The notes beneath the pieces were generated by a model. It searched no databases. It had not been told where the DNA came from and worked only from the letters and a program-made list of their open reading frames with translations. Both the position numbers and the translations under genes were made by a program. This document shows, one piece after another, positions 55,853 to 64,000 of a stretch of 64,000 bases of DNA. The stretch covers positions 9,764,868 to 9,828,867 of the forward strand of contig NC_060899.1 of assembly GCF_014805685.1 (NCBI RefSeq), in the 5' to 3' direction. Position 1 is the first letter of the stretch; every line of letters begins with the position of its first letter. This DNA is from Silurus meridionalis (lineage: Eukaryota; Chordata; Actinopteri; Siluriformes; Siluridae).

Positions 55853-57232
55853 TTACTGGGAACAGCTTTGGTTGTACAGTCTAATAGCAGCAGGGAGAAA
55901 AGACCTTCTGTATCCCTCCTTCAGACACTTAGGATGTATCAGTCTGTCACTAAAAGAGCTGCTCAGCGATGTAACGGTTTCATACAGGGGGTGGGAGGCG
56001 TTCTGCAGCAATGATGATAGTTTTGCTACCATCCTCCTTTCTCCCACCTCCTGTACAGTGTCCAGGGGAATCCCCAGGACTGAGCTGGCCTTCCTGATCA
56101 GCTTGTCTAGTCTCTTCCTGTCTGCAGTAGATATGCTGCTGCCCCAGCAGACCACTCCATAGAATATGGCTGAGGCCACCACAGAGTCAAAAAAGGTCTT
56201 CAGTAGCTCTCCCTGTACTCCAAAAGACCTTAGTCTCCTCAGCAGAAAGAGTCTGCTCTGCCCTTTCTTGTAGATTGCCTCAGTGTTGTTTGTCCAGTCC
56301 AGTTTGTAGTTTAGGTGAACACCCAGGTATTTGTAAGAGTCCACTCTCACAATGTCCCTACCCTGAATATTCACTGGTGATAGAATTAGTTTGTGCCTAC
56401 GGAAATCCACCACCAGTTCTTTCGTTTTCCCCGCATTTATCTGGAGGCAGCTCCTTTGGCACCAGTCCACAAAGTTCTTTATAAGTCCTCTGTACTCTCT
56501 GTCATCATCATTCGTGATCAGACCGACGATGGCAGAGTCATCAGAGAACTTCTGTAGGTGACAGGTTGCTGAGCTGAACATGAAGTCTGCAGTGTAGATG
56601 GTGAAGAGAAACGGGGCAAGAACCGTTCCCTGCGGGGCTCCAGTGTTGCAGACAATCATGTCAGACTCACAGTCACGAGTCCTTACATACTGTGGTCGGT
56701 CTGTGAGATAGTCCAGTGTCCAGGCAGACAGATGATGGTCCACTCCCATGTACACCATCTTATCCCTCAGGAGCGCAGGTTGGATGGTGTTGAAAGCACT
56801 AGAGAAGTCAAAAAACATGACTCTCACAGTGCTCCCAGCCTTTTCCAGGTGTGAAATAGCCCGATTTAAGAGGAAGATGACTGCGTCTTCCACTCCAATG
56901 CCAGGTTGGTAGGCAAACTGAAGTGGATCCATTGATGGGCTCACCCGAGGTCGGAGATGAGTGAGCACTAGCCTCTCCAATGTCTTCATCAGATGCGAGG
57001 TCAGCGCTACTGGTCGATAGTCTCCGAAGTCTTTTGGACGCGGCGTCTTTGGAACAGGCACCACGCAGGATGTTTTCCATATCTGTGGCACCTTTCCCAG
57101 CTTCAGGCTCAGGTCAAACATGTACAGCAATATGCCGCACAGCTGGTCAGCACAGGTGTTAAGTAGCCTGGAGCTGATGCCGTCTGGGCCTGCAGCCTTC
57201 CTCGCTTTGATCTTCCTGAGCTCCATTCTCAC
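55853..57232 (-). pseudogene. Rex1 reverse transcriptase (459-codon open frame)
   Basis: RT domain of the Rex1 protein: KARKAAGPDGISSRLL, DFGDYRPVALTSHLMKTLE, VMFFDFSSAFNTIQPALL (catalytic Asp), TGAPQGTVLAPFLFTIYTAD, LQKFSDDSAIVG (the FSDD catalytic box), AGKTKELVVDFRR, DSYKYLGVHLNYKLDW, then the C-terminal domain to RSFLPAAIRLYNQ. Uninterrupted by stops over the whole domain. It overlaps the end of the upstream endonuclease frame by 4 bp in a different frame. The sequence LTEAQVRMELRKIK read in the RT frame shows both were one protein, so a single frameshift near 57240-57260 separates them. Confidence 0.9.
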
Positions 57233-58740
57233 CTGGGCTTCTGTAAGGGGCAGTGTGTATTGGATGGAGTGTTGACTGGAGGGACTCGGCAGGGGGGAAA
57301 GTTAGGTGTGTTGTGTATTGTCTGTGAGCTGATAGCAGTGCAGAGAGAGGTGGGGCTGGAGCTGCTTGCTGTGGAAGCAGAGAGGGGGGATTGCAGCAGG
57401 GGGGACTGGATGGGGGCAGGGGAGGGTAGCTGATCAAATCTGTTAAAGAATAGATTGAGATCATTCACCCATTTCTGGTCACCCACAGCCTGAGAGCTTG
57501 GCTCCTTATGACCAGTGATGGTTTTGAGCCCCTTCCACACACCGCTGACATTGTTCTGCTGCAGCTGATCCTCCATCTTCCTCCTGTAGCATGCTTTTCC
57601 TTCCCTGATCTTCTTTCTCAGTTCTCTCTGGACAGTTTTCAGCTCTTCCTTGTTTCCTGATTTAAACACCCTCTTCTTTTCTTTAAGGAGAGTCTTTATA
57701 TCAGGGTTAATCCACGGTTTGTTGTTGGAAAAACACCGTACAGTCCTGGTGGGTACAGTATTCTCCACACAGAAGTTAATGTAGTCCGTAATACAGTCTG
57801 TTAGACTGTCAATATCCTCCCCATGTGGATTGCACAATTCCTCCCACATAGTTGTTTCAAAACAGTCTTTCAGAGCCTCATCTGTCTCATCAGACCATGT
57901 CGTCACTGTGCGGGAGGTAGCTGGTTGCCTGCATACAAGGGGTTTGTACACAGGTAGGAGATGAACCAGGTTGTGATCCGATCTTCCCAAGGGGGGGAGA
58001 GGTGATGAAGCATAGGCCTCCTTTGAGTTTGCATTAAATAAGTCCAGTGTTTTATTGTCTCTGGTGCTCTGTGGAGCTCTGTTTGGGCTCTGTGTTAACA
58101 GTCTGTTAACAACAGAATGCAGGACATCGCATGCCGATTCCCCGTCAGCAGAGGGGGGAATATACGCAGCTATCGTGATAACATGCAAGAATTCCCTCGG
58201 CAGATAGTACGGCCTCATGCTAGCGGCTAACAGCTCAATGTCCTTACAGCAGATCTGCTCTTTAATAGTGATGTGACCAGATTTACACCATCTATTATTC
58301 ACAAACACTGCCAGTCCTCCTCCCTTTCTCTTACCGCTCTCCATCGTCCTGTCCGCGCGCAGTAAATCAAATCCATCCAGAGCCACGGTGGTGTCCGGTG
58401 TTAGCTTGGTTAGCCATGACTCCGTGAACAGCATGATGCTACACTCCTGGAATTCCCTCCGATGTCGGGTAAGAGCCGCTAGCTCGTCCATCTTGTTGGG
58501 TAAAGATCTTACATTTCCCATAACGATGGACGGGAGAGTTGGTCTGTAACGTCTCCTTTTATTCCGACACAAAGCTCCAGCACGGTTCCCCCGTCTTCTC
58601 CTTCTTAGCTCGCGGGGAATATCCGTTTTTTCTCCTAGTAGCATCGGCATGTTGCGGAATGCTAACAGCTGATCCCTGGTGTAAACAATAGGACCGTGGC
58701 TATGAACAGAGTTTCCAGACGCGACTGTGAACAAGTCCAA
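57229..58740 (-). pseudogene. Rex1 endonuclease domain with deletion of the GDFN region
   Basis: Starts MDLFTVASGNSVHSHGPIVY; the APE-type endonuclease reads IVMGNVRSLPNKMDEL, MLFTESWLTKLTPD (Glu), RKGGGLAVFVNNRWC, HVITIAAYIPPSAD, then PQSTRDNKTLDLF, LGRSDHNLVHLLP (SDH). The GDFN catalytic block that should lie between LTQSPN and TRDNKTLD is absent, so about 20-25 residues were deleted in frame. The linker contains NNKPWINPDIKTLLKEKKR and KACYRRKMEDQLQQNN. It is otherwise fully open for 503 codons. Confidence 0.88.
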
Positions 58741-59016
58741 AGAAGCAGGAAAAGTAGAGCAAACTCGGTGGCTTTGTTTATGTCCATTGTGCAGTTTCCA
58801 AATTTACGCGCATACACATAAAAAGAAAAAAACACAAAGTGCCGGAACACTATAAAATAAATAAAAAAAGCACAAACTTTACGGGAGCTGCTGCAACAGG
58901 CTGCCACTTGGGCGGCGCCTAATCACAAAAAAAAAAAAAAAAAAAAAATTCAGCACAAGTTGATAATGTGCATGTGATCAGATGTTCTGGAGCACAAGGT
59001 TATGATGTAAGACGTG

Positions 59017-60436
59017 TTATGTGTAGGCTTTGCTAAAAATGTATGTTTTTAATCTACACTTAAACTGGGTGAGTGTGTCTGAGCCCCGAACACTGTCAGG
59101 AAGACTGTTCCAGAGTTTAGGAGCTAAATGTGAAAATGCTCTACCACCTTTAGTGGACTTTGCTATTCTAGGAACTACTAGAAGCCCAGAGTTTTGAGAT
59201 CTCAGGGAGCGTGACGGATTGTAGCGTGTTAAAAGACTGGATAGATACATGGGAGCCAAACCATTTAGTGCTTTATAAGTGAGAAGTAATAGTTTGTAGT
59301 CTATTCGAAACTTAACAGGAAGCCAATGAAGGGACGATAGGATTGGGGTTATGTGATCATATTTTCTTGGCCTTGTAAGAATTCTGGCTGCTGCATTCTG
59401 AACTGAAGCTTGTTTATTAATGATGCAGGACATCCACCTAGTAATGCATTACAATAGTCTATTCTGGAGGTCATGAATGCATGGACGAGCTTCTCTGCAT
59501 CGGATATAGATAACATTTTTCTTAACTTAGAAATATTTCTAAGGTAAAAGAAGGCTGTTTTTGTAACTTGGTTGATATGATATTTGAAAGACAAGTTGCT
59601 GTCTAAAATAACTCCCAGGTCTTTTACCTTTGAACTAGTGGTTACAGAACATCCGTCTAAATGCAGGTTGAGATGCTAGAGTACACTAGTTTTTGGGCCG
59701 ATGAGCAAAATCTCAGTCTTATCAGAATTTAAAAGTAGAAAGTTATGGGCCATCCAATCTCTTATTTCCTTAACACACTCAGTTATTCGAGCTAATTGAG
59801 CTATATCGCCTGGTTTAGATGAGAAATATAGCTGAGTATCATCAGCATAACAATGGAAGCTAATTCCATGCCTTCTAATAATATTTCCTAACGGAAGCAT
59901 GTATATTGTGAAGAGCAGGGGTCCTAGAACTAAACCTTGCGGCACGCGATAATTTACCTGCATTAGCCTGGATAGCTCTCCATTTAAATCTACGAAATAG
60001 TAACGATCGGACAGGTAGGATTTAAACCAGCTTAATGCCTGTCCCTGAATGCTGATGTAATTCTGTAGGCAATCAAAGAGATCATGGTCTATAGTGTCGA
60101 ATGCAGCACTAAGATCTAGTAAAACCAACAGCGAGATGAAGCCTTGGTCTGAAGCTAAAAACAGGTCATTAGTAATTTTAACTAGGGCAGTTTCTGTGCT
60201 ATGATGGGGCCTAAAACCTGACTGAAATTCTTCAAAGATATTGTTCTCTTGCAGGTAGGAACATAACTAATCTTAGACAGAAATGGGAGATTTGAAATAG
60301 GTCTGTAATTCGATAGCGTGTTTGGATCCAGATTAGGTTTTTTAATTAGGGGCTTAATAACTGCTAACTTGAGAGATTTAGGGACGTGACCTAACGATAG
60401 TGAGGAGTTAATAATATTGAGAAGAGTATATAACAC
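59017..60436 (-). pseudogene. L2 reverse transcriptase, frameshifted
   Basis: Minus-strand pieces: LNIINSSLSLGHVPKSLKLA and [14 protein letters not shown] (60182-60436), [26 protein letters not shown] with intact YADD and NSDKTEILLIGPK (59676-60128), FFYLRNISKLRKML (59349-59594), then [15 protein letters not shown] and NSLPDSVRGSDTLTQFK (59017-59433). Each break is a small indel. The missing LAAQL..F-Q-S-G-F stretch near 60245 reflects a short deletion. Confidence 0.85.
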
Positions 60437-60617
60437 TTCCTTCAGTAATTGAGTAGGAATTGGATCTAACTGACATGTTGTTGATTAAGCTTTGGCAATA
60501 ACATTATACAGCTTGTCCTGTCCTAAACATGTAAAACAGTGTAGTTGTGGAGTTGAAGGCGAGATAATGTCAGGAGATGCTGTCAGAGGTTGGACCGCCA
60601 CAATTGTTTTTCTAATG

Positions 60618-61354
60618 TTATCTATTTTTTTCAGTGAAGAAATCCATAAAGTCCTCACTATTAAACTGTGATGGAACACAATTTTCAGAGCCCTGATTTG
60701 TATTTAGTTTAGCTACTGTAGAAAAAAGGAACCTGGGATTGTTTTTCTTATTTTCTATGAGTTTGCTCAGGTGTTCAGCTCTAGCAGCTTTTAGCGCCTG
60801 TCTGTAGCTGAGCATACTGTCTTTATACGCAATTCTAAATACCTCCAATTTAGTTTTCCTCCAATTTCTCTCCAGATTACGGGCTGTTCTCTTGAGGGCA
60901 TGCATATGACTATTATACCAAGGTGCAGGTGCTTGTTCTCTAACCTTTTTAAACCGGATGGGGGCAACAGTGTCTAATGTGCTAGTGAGGATAAGGTCTA
61001 TGTTGTTAGCCATTTCATCAAGATTATTAGCAGTTATGGGTTTAGTGTGAAATTGAAATAAATCAGGCAGGTTATTTATGAATCTGTCCTTAGTGTTTGG
61101 AACAATAGTCCTACCAATTCGATAACGTGGTGAAACACAGCTAATCTGCTCTACCGGTAGTGTGTACAGTATGAGGTAATGGTCTGTGATGTCATCACTC
61201 TGAGGTAAAATATTTATATCAGTGACGTCTGTGCCGTGGGATATTATTAAGTCTAATGTGTGGTTAAAACGGTGAGTTGGTCCGGTGACGTTTTGTTTAA
61301 CCCCGAAAGAGTTTAATAAGTCGACAAATAATAATCCTAGAGCATCGTTTACGT
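60618..61354 (-). pseudogene. L2 endonuclease C-terminal half and linker
   Basis: Reads FGVKQNVTGPTHRFNHTLDL, DDITDHYLILYTL (the SDH-type catalytic His region, here in a slightly altered form), SPRYRIGRTI, then the linker LERNWRKTKLEVFRIAYKDS and FSTVAKLNTNQ to the stop at 60618. The N-terminal catalytic half (with the E and GDFN motifs) is replaced by the hAT insertion at 61355. Confidence 0.8.
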
Positions 61355-62167
61355 TAGGGATGCACCGAATATTCGGCCACCCAAAATTTCCGGCCGAAAG
61401 TGCATTTTTGGTTTTCGGCCGAAAGACTTTGATCACCGAAAAAACGCGGCCAAAACAGTTTGTTGTGATGACGCAAACAGAAACCGCGGCCCGCACGTGC
61501 ATGTCTAAAACAACATGTCTGCAGTGTGGACGTATTTCAGTATATCTGAGAAAGACCCACGGATAGCGATTTGCAAAACATGTAATGCCGAAATTTCGTC
61601 TGCAAAGACTTTCTCCACGTCAGGTTTAATTTATCACCTGAAATCCAAACATCCCGATCGCTATGCTGAATATGAGAGGAACGCGGCACAGAAAAGCAAA
61701 ACCCCTCCGAGCATGCGCACTCAGTCTGTGGCGAACGTTTTTAAAAAGGCAAGAAGTTTCCCAGTGATATTGTTGTATTGTTGTATCTTTAAGCAGTTGC
61801 ACTTGTTCTGAATGCACTTTGTTTTTATGAAAGAACATATTTAATTTTACAACCTTTCAGCAGGCCAAAGGGCCTGTACAATATTATTTAATGTACACAT
61901 GAGTGCATTTAAGTTAAACATTTAAGTTTGAATTTTAATTTATTTTATCCTGTGCATTGTTGCAATGTGCTATAAATAAATATTTTCATAATTTGTAATT
62001 GATTTATTCTTTGAAAATTTAATATTAATTTATGCAATTGAAATGCCTTGATTTTAGTAAGGTTAGTACACAGTCATAGACATAAATGCAATGGTAATAA
62101 TAATTGGCATAATTTCTTTTGGTGTTTCGGTTTTCGGCCTTGCTTTCCTCTTTTTCGGTTTTCGGTT
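61355..62167 (+). mobile_element. non-autonomous hAT element with BED-finger exon, copy 2
   Basis: Same family as 6779-7615. Left end TAGGGATGCACCGAATATTC; the right end stops at TTTTCGGTT, about 30 bp short of the terminal repeat. TCGTTTA occurs on both sides (61345-61351, 62169-62175), but not at the expected 8-bp spacing, so this may be microhomology at a deletion and not a clean target duplication. It is inserted in the L2 between ORF1 and the endonuclease. Confidence 0.8.
61515..61811 (+). CDS. hAT BED-type zinc-finger exon
   Basis: 98-codon frame MSAVWTYFSISEKDPRIAIC followed by KTCNAEISSAKTFSTSG, LIYHLKSKHPDRYAEYE. The C-x2-C and H-x4-H ligands of a BED finger (CKTC, HLKSKH) are all present, the N-terminal DNA-binding part of hAT transposases. 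The frame then goes VANVFKKARSFP and ends without a catalytic domain. So the element encodes at most a DNA-binding fragment, which could bind its own ends. The same frame in copy 1 is broken. Confidence 0.6.
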   Translation: MSAVWTYFSISEKDPRIAICKTCNAEISSAKTFSTSGLIYHLKSKHPDRYAEYERNAAQKSKTPPSMRTQSVANVFKKARSFPVILLYCCIFKQLHLF

Positions 62168-62721
62168 CTCGTTTAGGATCGTGGGGACCTGCGCAGCGAC
62201 ATCGAGAACACGAGCACCAGGAAAACAGCGAGTGTGCACCTTACCTTTGGCTCCGGTAGTGCGGACATGCCGGACGATGGAATCTCCGAGAATCACAGTG
62301 TCGCGTTCCGTCTCGCGGAGAGGGGCGAAGCAGTTCTCGGTCGAGATCTCGAAGGCCCGTAGTGGTGGCAGGGGAGACGTCCTCGACCGGGGCTTGGCTT
62401 GTCTCTTTCGCCGCTGCCGCATCCAGGGTCCGTGTTGCACCGGTGCCGGAGTTGTAGGTGCGCTGGGTCTGGGCAGAGAAACGTGCAGAGTTCAACCCGG
62501 GAATTTACCTGGGACGAGTGCGCATCCGCCAAGGATGTTTCCAGCGCCGCTTTCCGCTCTCGCAGCTGGGCATGCTTTACATGCAGCTCGCGAATCTGTT
62601 TCTCCAAAGCCTCCATCTCCAACTCCACCGTTTGCAACTCGAACGAGTCTTCACCAGTGCTCAAAGGCAGACACACAGCCGGCATAGTACTCATAATCAC
62701 GAACAGATTTAAGATACACAA
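62168..62721 (-). pseudogene. L2 ORF1 with coiled coil and SGNH-esterase start
   Basis: On the minus strand ORF1 starts near 62697-62721 with STMPAVCLPLSTGEDSF, then a coiled coil (VELEMEALEKQIRELHVKHA), a frame change near 62440, and RDTVILGDSIVRHVRTTGAK with the GDS block I of SGNH hydrolases, as in the ORF1 esterase of L2/CR1-type elements. It breaks off at VPTILNE where the hAT begins. ORF1 proteins bind the element RNA; the esterase role is unsettled. Confidence 0.75.
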
Positions 62722-62920
62722 ATATGATAAAGTAAGAGATAATGAATATAGTGGTAGTCGAGTTAACTGACTACAGGCACAAGTCAGGAAGACAAAAAAA
62801 AAAACTATTTAGGATTATTAAAAGAGAAAAACACAAACAAACAAACAAATACAAACACTGAACTCGCGGCAATCAAGTCAAACACAGGAAGCTACGTCAC
62901 CGGTATAGTGATATAGTGTA

Positions 62921-63404
62921 TACCAAGTGTATCAGCAAGGCCATATCGCAAACTGTAGGGAGATTCCAGCTCTGTCCTTGGAAACAACTCTAAATTATTG
63001 TGATGTTTTACAAATGACAAAATTAAGGTGAGTTAACCTGTGCATTTTATTGAAATTGAAACAGGAAAATTTTGAGAAGAAAAAAAATTTATTTATACTT
63101 TACCTCTATAGCAGTTTAACAGCATATAGAAACTATAGAACTATAGAACTCTGGCAAAATCAGATTTCAGATAACAGTTACATATTACGGAAAATAAGAA
63201 CATTACGAACATATTATTAAAACAAAATAGCACCATGTGGCAGCATCCCTTATATAAACAAACAAAATTGTAGGGGAAAAAACTTTAGCCACTCCAAAAA
63301 CTGAAGCAAGGAATTTTAATTCAAGGCATACACAACAAACAATGAGAGCCTTCTTTTTAGCCTCAAGTTTTTATAAGTTTTTATATATAGTTTTTATAAC
63401 TTTA
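62921..63404. other. unassigned AT-rich sequence
   Basis: No feature recognised before the hAT transposase 3' end. Confidence 0.4.
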
Positions 63405-64000
63405 TTAACAAAAGTCTTTGTTTAGCTTGAGAAGCAGTTGATTTTCAAAGTTCTTGGAGTCCACACAGGCTTTTTTTGTTGTAAAAATCAGTCCTGCAGT
63501 ACTGAACATTCACTCACAGGCAGCTGAGGCTGGAAGCAGAGTGTTAAGTCTCAATGACAAGTGGCAGAGTGCAGAGAAAGACTTTAGTACCTCCAAAGTG
63601 TCAGAGGAACAGTTAAGGTAGGTCTCTAGCTGACTGGTGTCATCTCGAGAGTGAAACTTTTTTTTCATCACTGAAAAAAGTCATCATCTTCTGAGGAATG
63701 TGAGGTCTCACTTTTATGAACTTCCATATGTTGTTTCAGGTGGCTTTTAATATAGTCAAACCTATGGTATATAAAACCAATAAGGATTTTTTTAATGCCA
63801 AGATGGTTAGGTAAAATCATTTTGCCCTTTCCTGCATGAAAAACAATTGCTCACTTTTTGCTCACAATTGCTCCAGTTTCAACAAACTCAACACCCTCAT
63901 TGTTTTCCTCCTCTTCATATTCATCATCATCCTCATCACCACTCTCTCTTTTTCCCAATTGACTTTGCCTGGCCCCTTCCACAGTGTCTGGATTATTATT
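63405..64000 (-). pseudogene. hAT transposase C-terminal part, running off the window
   Basis: On the minus strand the last 60 codons read the hAT dimerisation region: LNTLLPASAACE, a TGA where CGA (Arg) is expected, then MFSTAGLIFTTKKACVDSKN and FENQLLLKLNKDFC, ending with TAA at 63405-63407. Upstream pieces in other frames are acidic (SGDEDDDEYEEEENNE) and HLGIKKILIGFIYHRF-like. The nonsense change fits CpG decay. The rest of the transposase lies right of the window. Confidence 0.7.

Larger units (their letters stand above)
55371..58948 (-). mobile_element. Rex1 LINE inserted in the L2 3' UTR
   Basis: The 3' end lies at 55371-55480: an (AGATA)n tail of about 10 units, then CCTTTATTCGTCCCACAGTG. 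The L2 text stops at ATGATATTTA (55370) and resumes at CAGCACAAGTTGATAATG (58951), contiguous in the L2 copy at 28430-28450. The 5' side ends in a run of about 22 A. Two long frames cover endonuclease and RT. The text AGCAGAAAGAGTCTGCTC (56238) is the site of the published Rex1 reverse PCR primer and FSSAFNT (near 56795) the forward one, so the family name is firm. Confidence 0.92.
54721..62910 (-). mobile_element. L2-type LINE, near full length, interrupted by Rex1 and hAT
   Basis: Flanked by ATATAGT (54714-54720 and 62911-62917). L2 parts are 54721-55370 (3' UTR), 58949-61354 (RT and endonuclease C-terminal half) and 62168-62910 (ORF1 and 5' UTR). Rex1 fills 55371-58948 and a hAT 61355-62167. 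Unlike the other L2 copies here it reaches the 5' end, including an ORF1. The endonuclease N-terminal half and the end of ORF1 are missing at the hAT site, so about 1 kb was lost there. Confidence 0.85.
51515..62920. mobile_element. Tc1-derived fragment split by two L2 insertions
   Basis: Three short pieces belong together: 51515-51707 (TTTTGGAGCTTGCTGATGGA, CAAAGGTGTTCAGTAGGGAT), 54694-54720 (GTGACCCAATACTTTTGGAA ATATAGT) and 62911-62920 (ATATAGTGTA). Joined, they give the usual end of this family (CAATACTTTTGGAAATATAG then TGTA). The first L2 is bracketed by GTGACC and the second by ATATAGT. Confidence 0.6.

Overview
This is vertebrate nuclear DNA, almost certainly from a teleost fish. The evidence is spliced exons with GT/AG borders, abundant (TA)n and (CA)n microsatellites, and a dense mix of fish-type transposable elements: many Tc1/mariner elements, L2 and Rex1 LINEs, RTE LINE, Ty3/Gypsy, hAT, pogo/Tigger-like and Academ-like elements. 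The heavy Tc1 load would fit a catfish-like ostariophysan, but that is a guess.

Only one host gene is recognisable. The last five coding exons of spo11 (meiotic DNA double-strand-break protein, topoisomerase VI A-like) lie on the + strand at 4685-4784, 5025-5062, 5647-5723, 15752-15863 and 21919-22038. They join in frame to 148 residues plus a stop, with an AATAAA at 22119. The 5' exons, including the catalytic-tyrosine region, lie left of the window. The last two introns (10.0 and 6.1 kb) are swollen with transposons.

Layout. 1-4.3 kb: RTE LINE 3' end and three Tc1 remnants. 4.6-5.8 kb: three spo11 exons. 5.9-15.7 kb: spo11 intron holding a Tc1 fossil, a BED-finger hAT, a Tigger-like element, a Tc1 nested in a Tc1, an RTE fragment and an Academ-like element, between inverted TTF-finger hAT fragments. 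15.75 kb: spo11 exon. 15.9-20.6 kb: two Tigger-like elements and an LTR-bounded, GC-rich minisatellite element. 21.9 kb: last spo11 exon. 22.3-30.3 kb: Tc1 fossil, a second Academ-like copy, a Tc1, and an L2 inserted in a Tc1. 30.3-39 kb: mostly unassigned AT-rich DNA with microsatellites and relics. 39.2-47.0 kb: a Ty3/Gypsy element with both LTRs, inserted in a Rex1 tail. 47.8-51.5 kb: a non-autonomous DNA element, an inverted Tigger-like element and a Tc1 carrying two adjacent fold-back duplications. 51.5-62.9 kb: two L2 LINEs inserted into the tail of one Tc1-derived element; the second L2 is itself interrupted by a Rex1 and a hAT. 63.4-64 kb: C-terminal part of a hAT transposase.

No transposon here looks fully competent: every transposase or RT has a frameshift, a nonsense change, a truncation or a missing catalytic motif. 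The most informative points are the hidden spo11 exons, the nested insertion order fixed by target-site duplications, two Academ-like copies with complementary deletions and a shared frameshift, the LTR-bounded minisatellite element, and three fold-back inverted duplications. All family names come from reading translations and termini by eye; no database search was possible.
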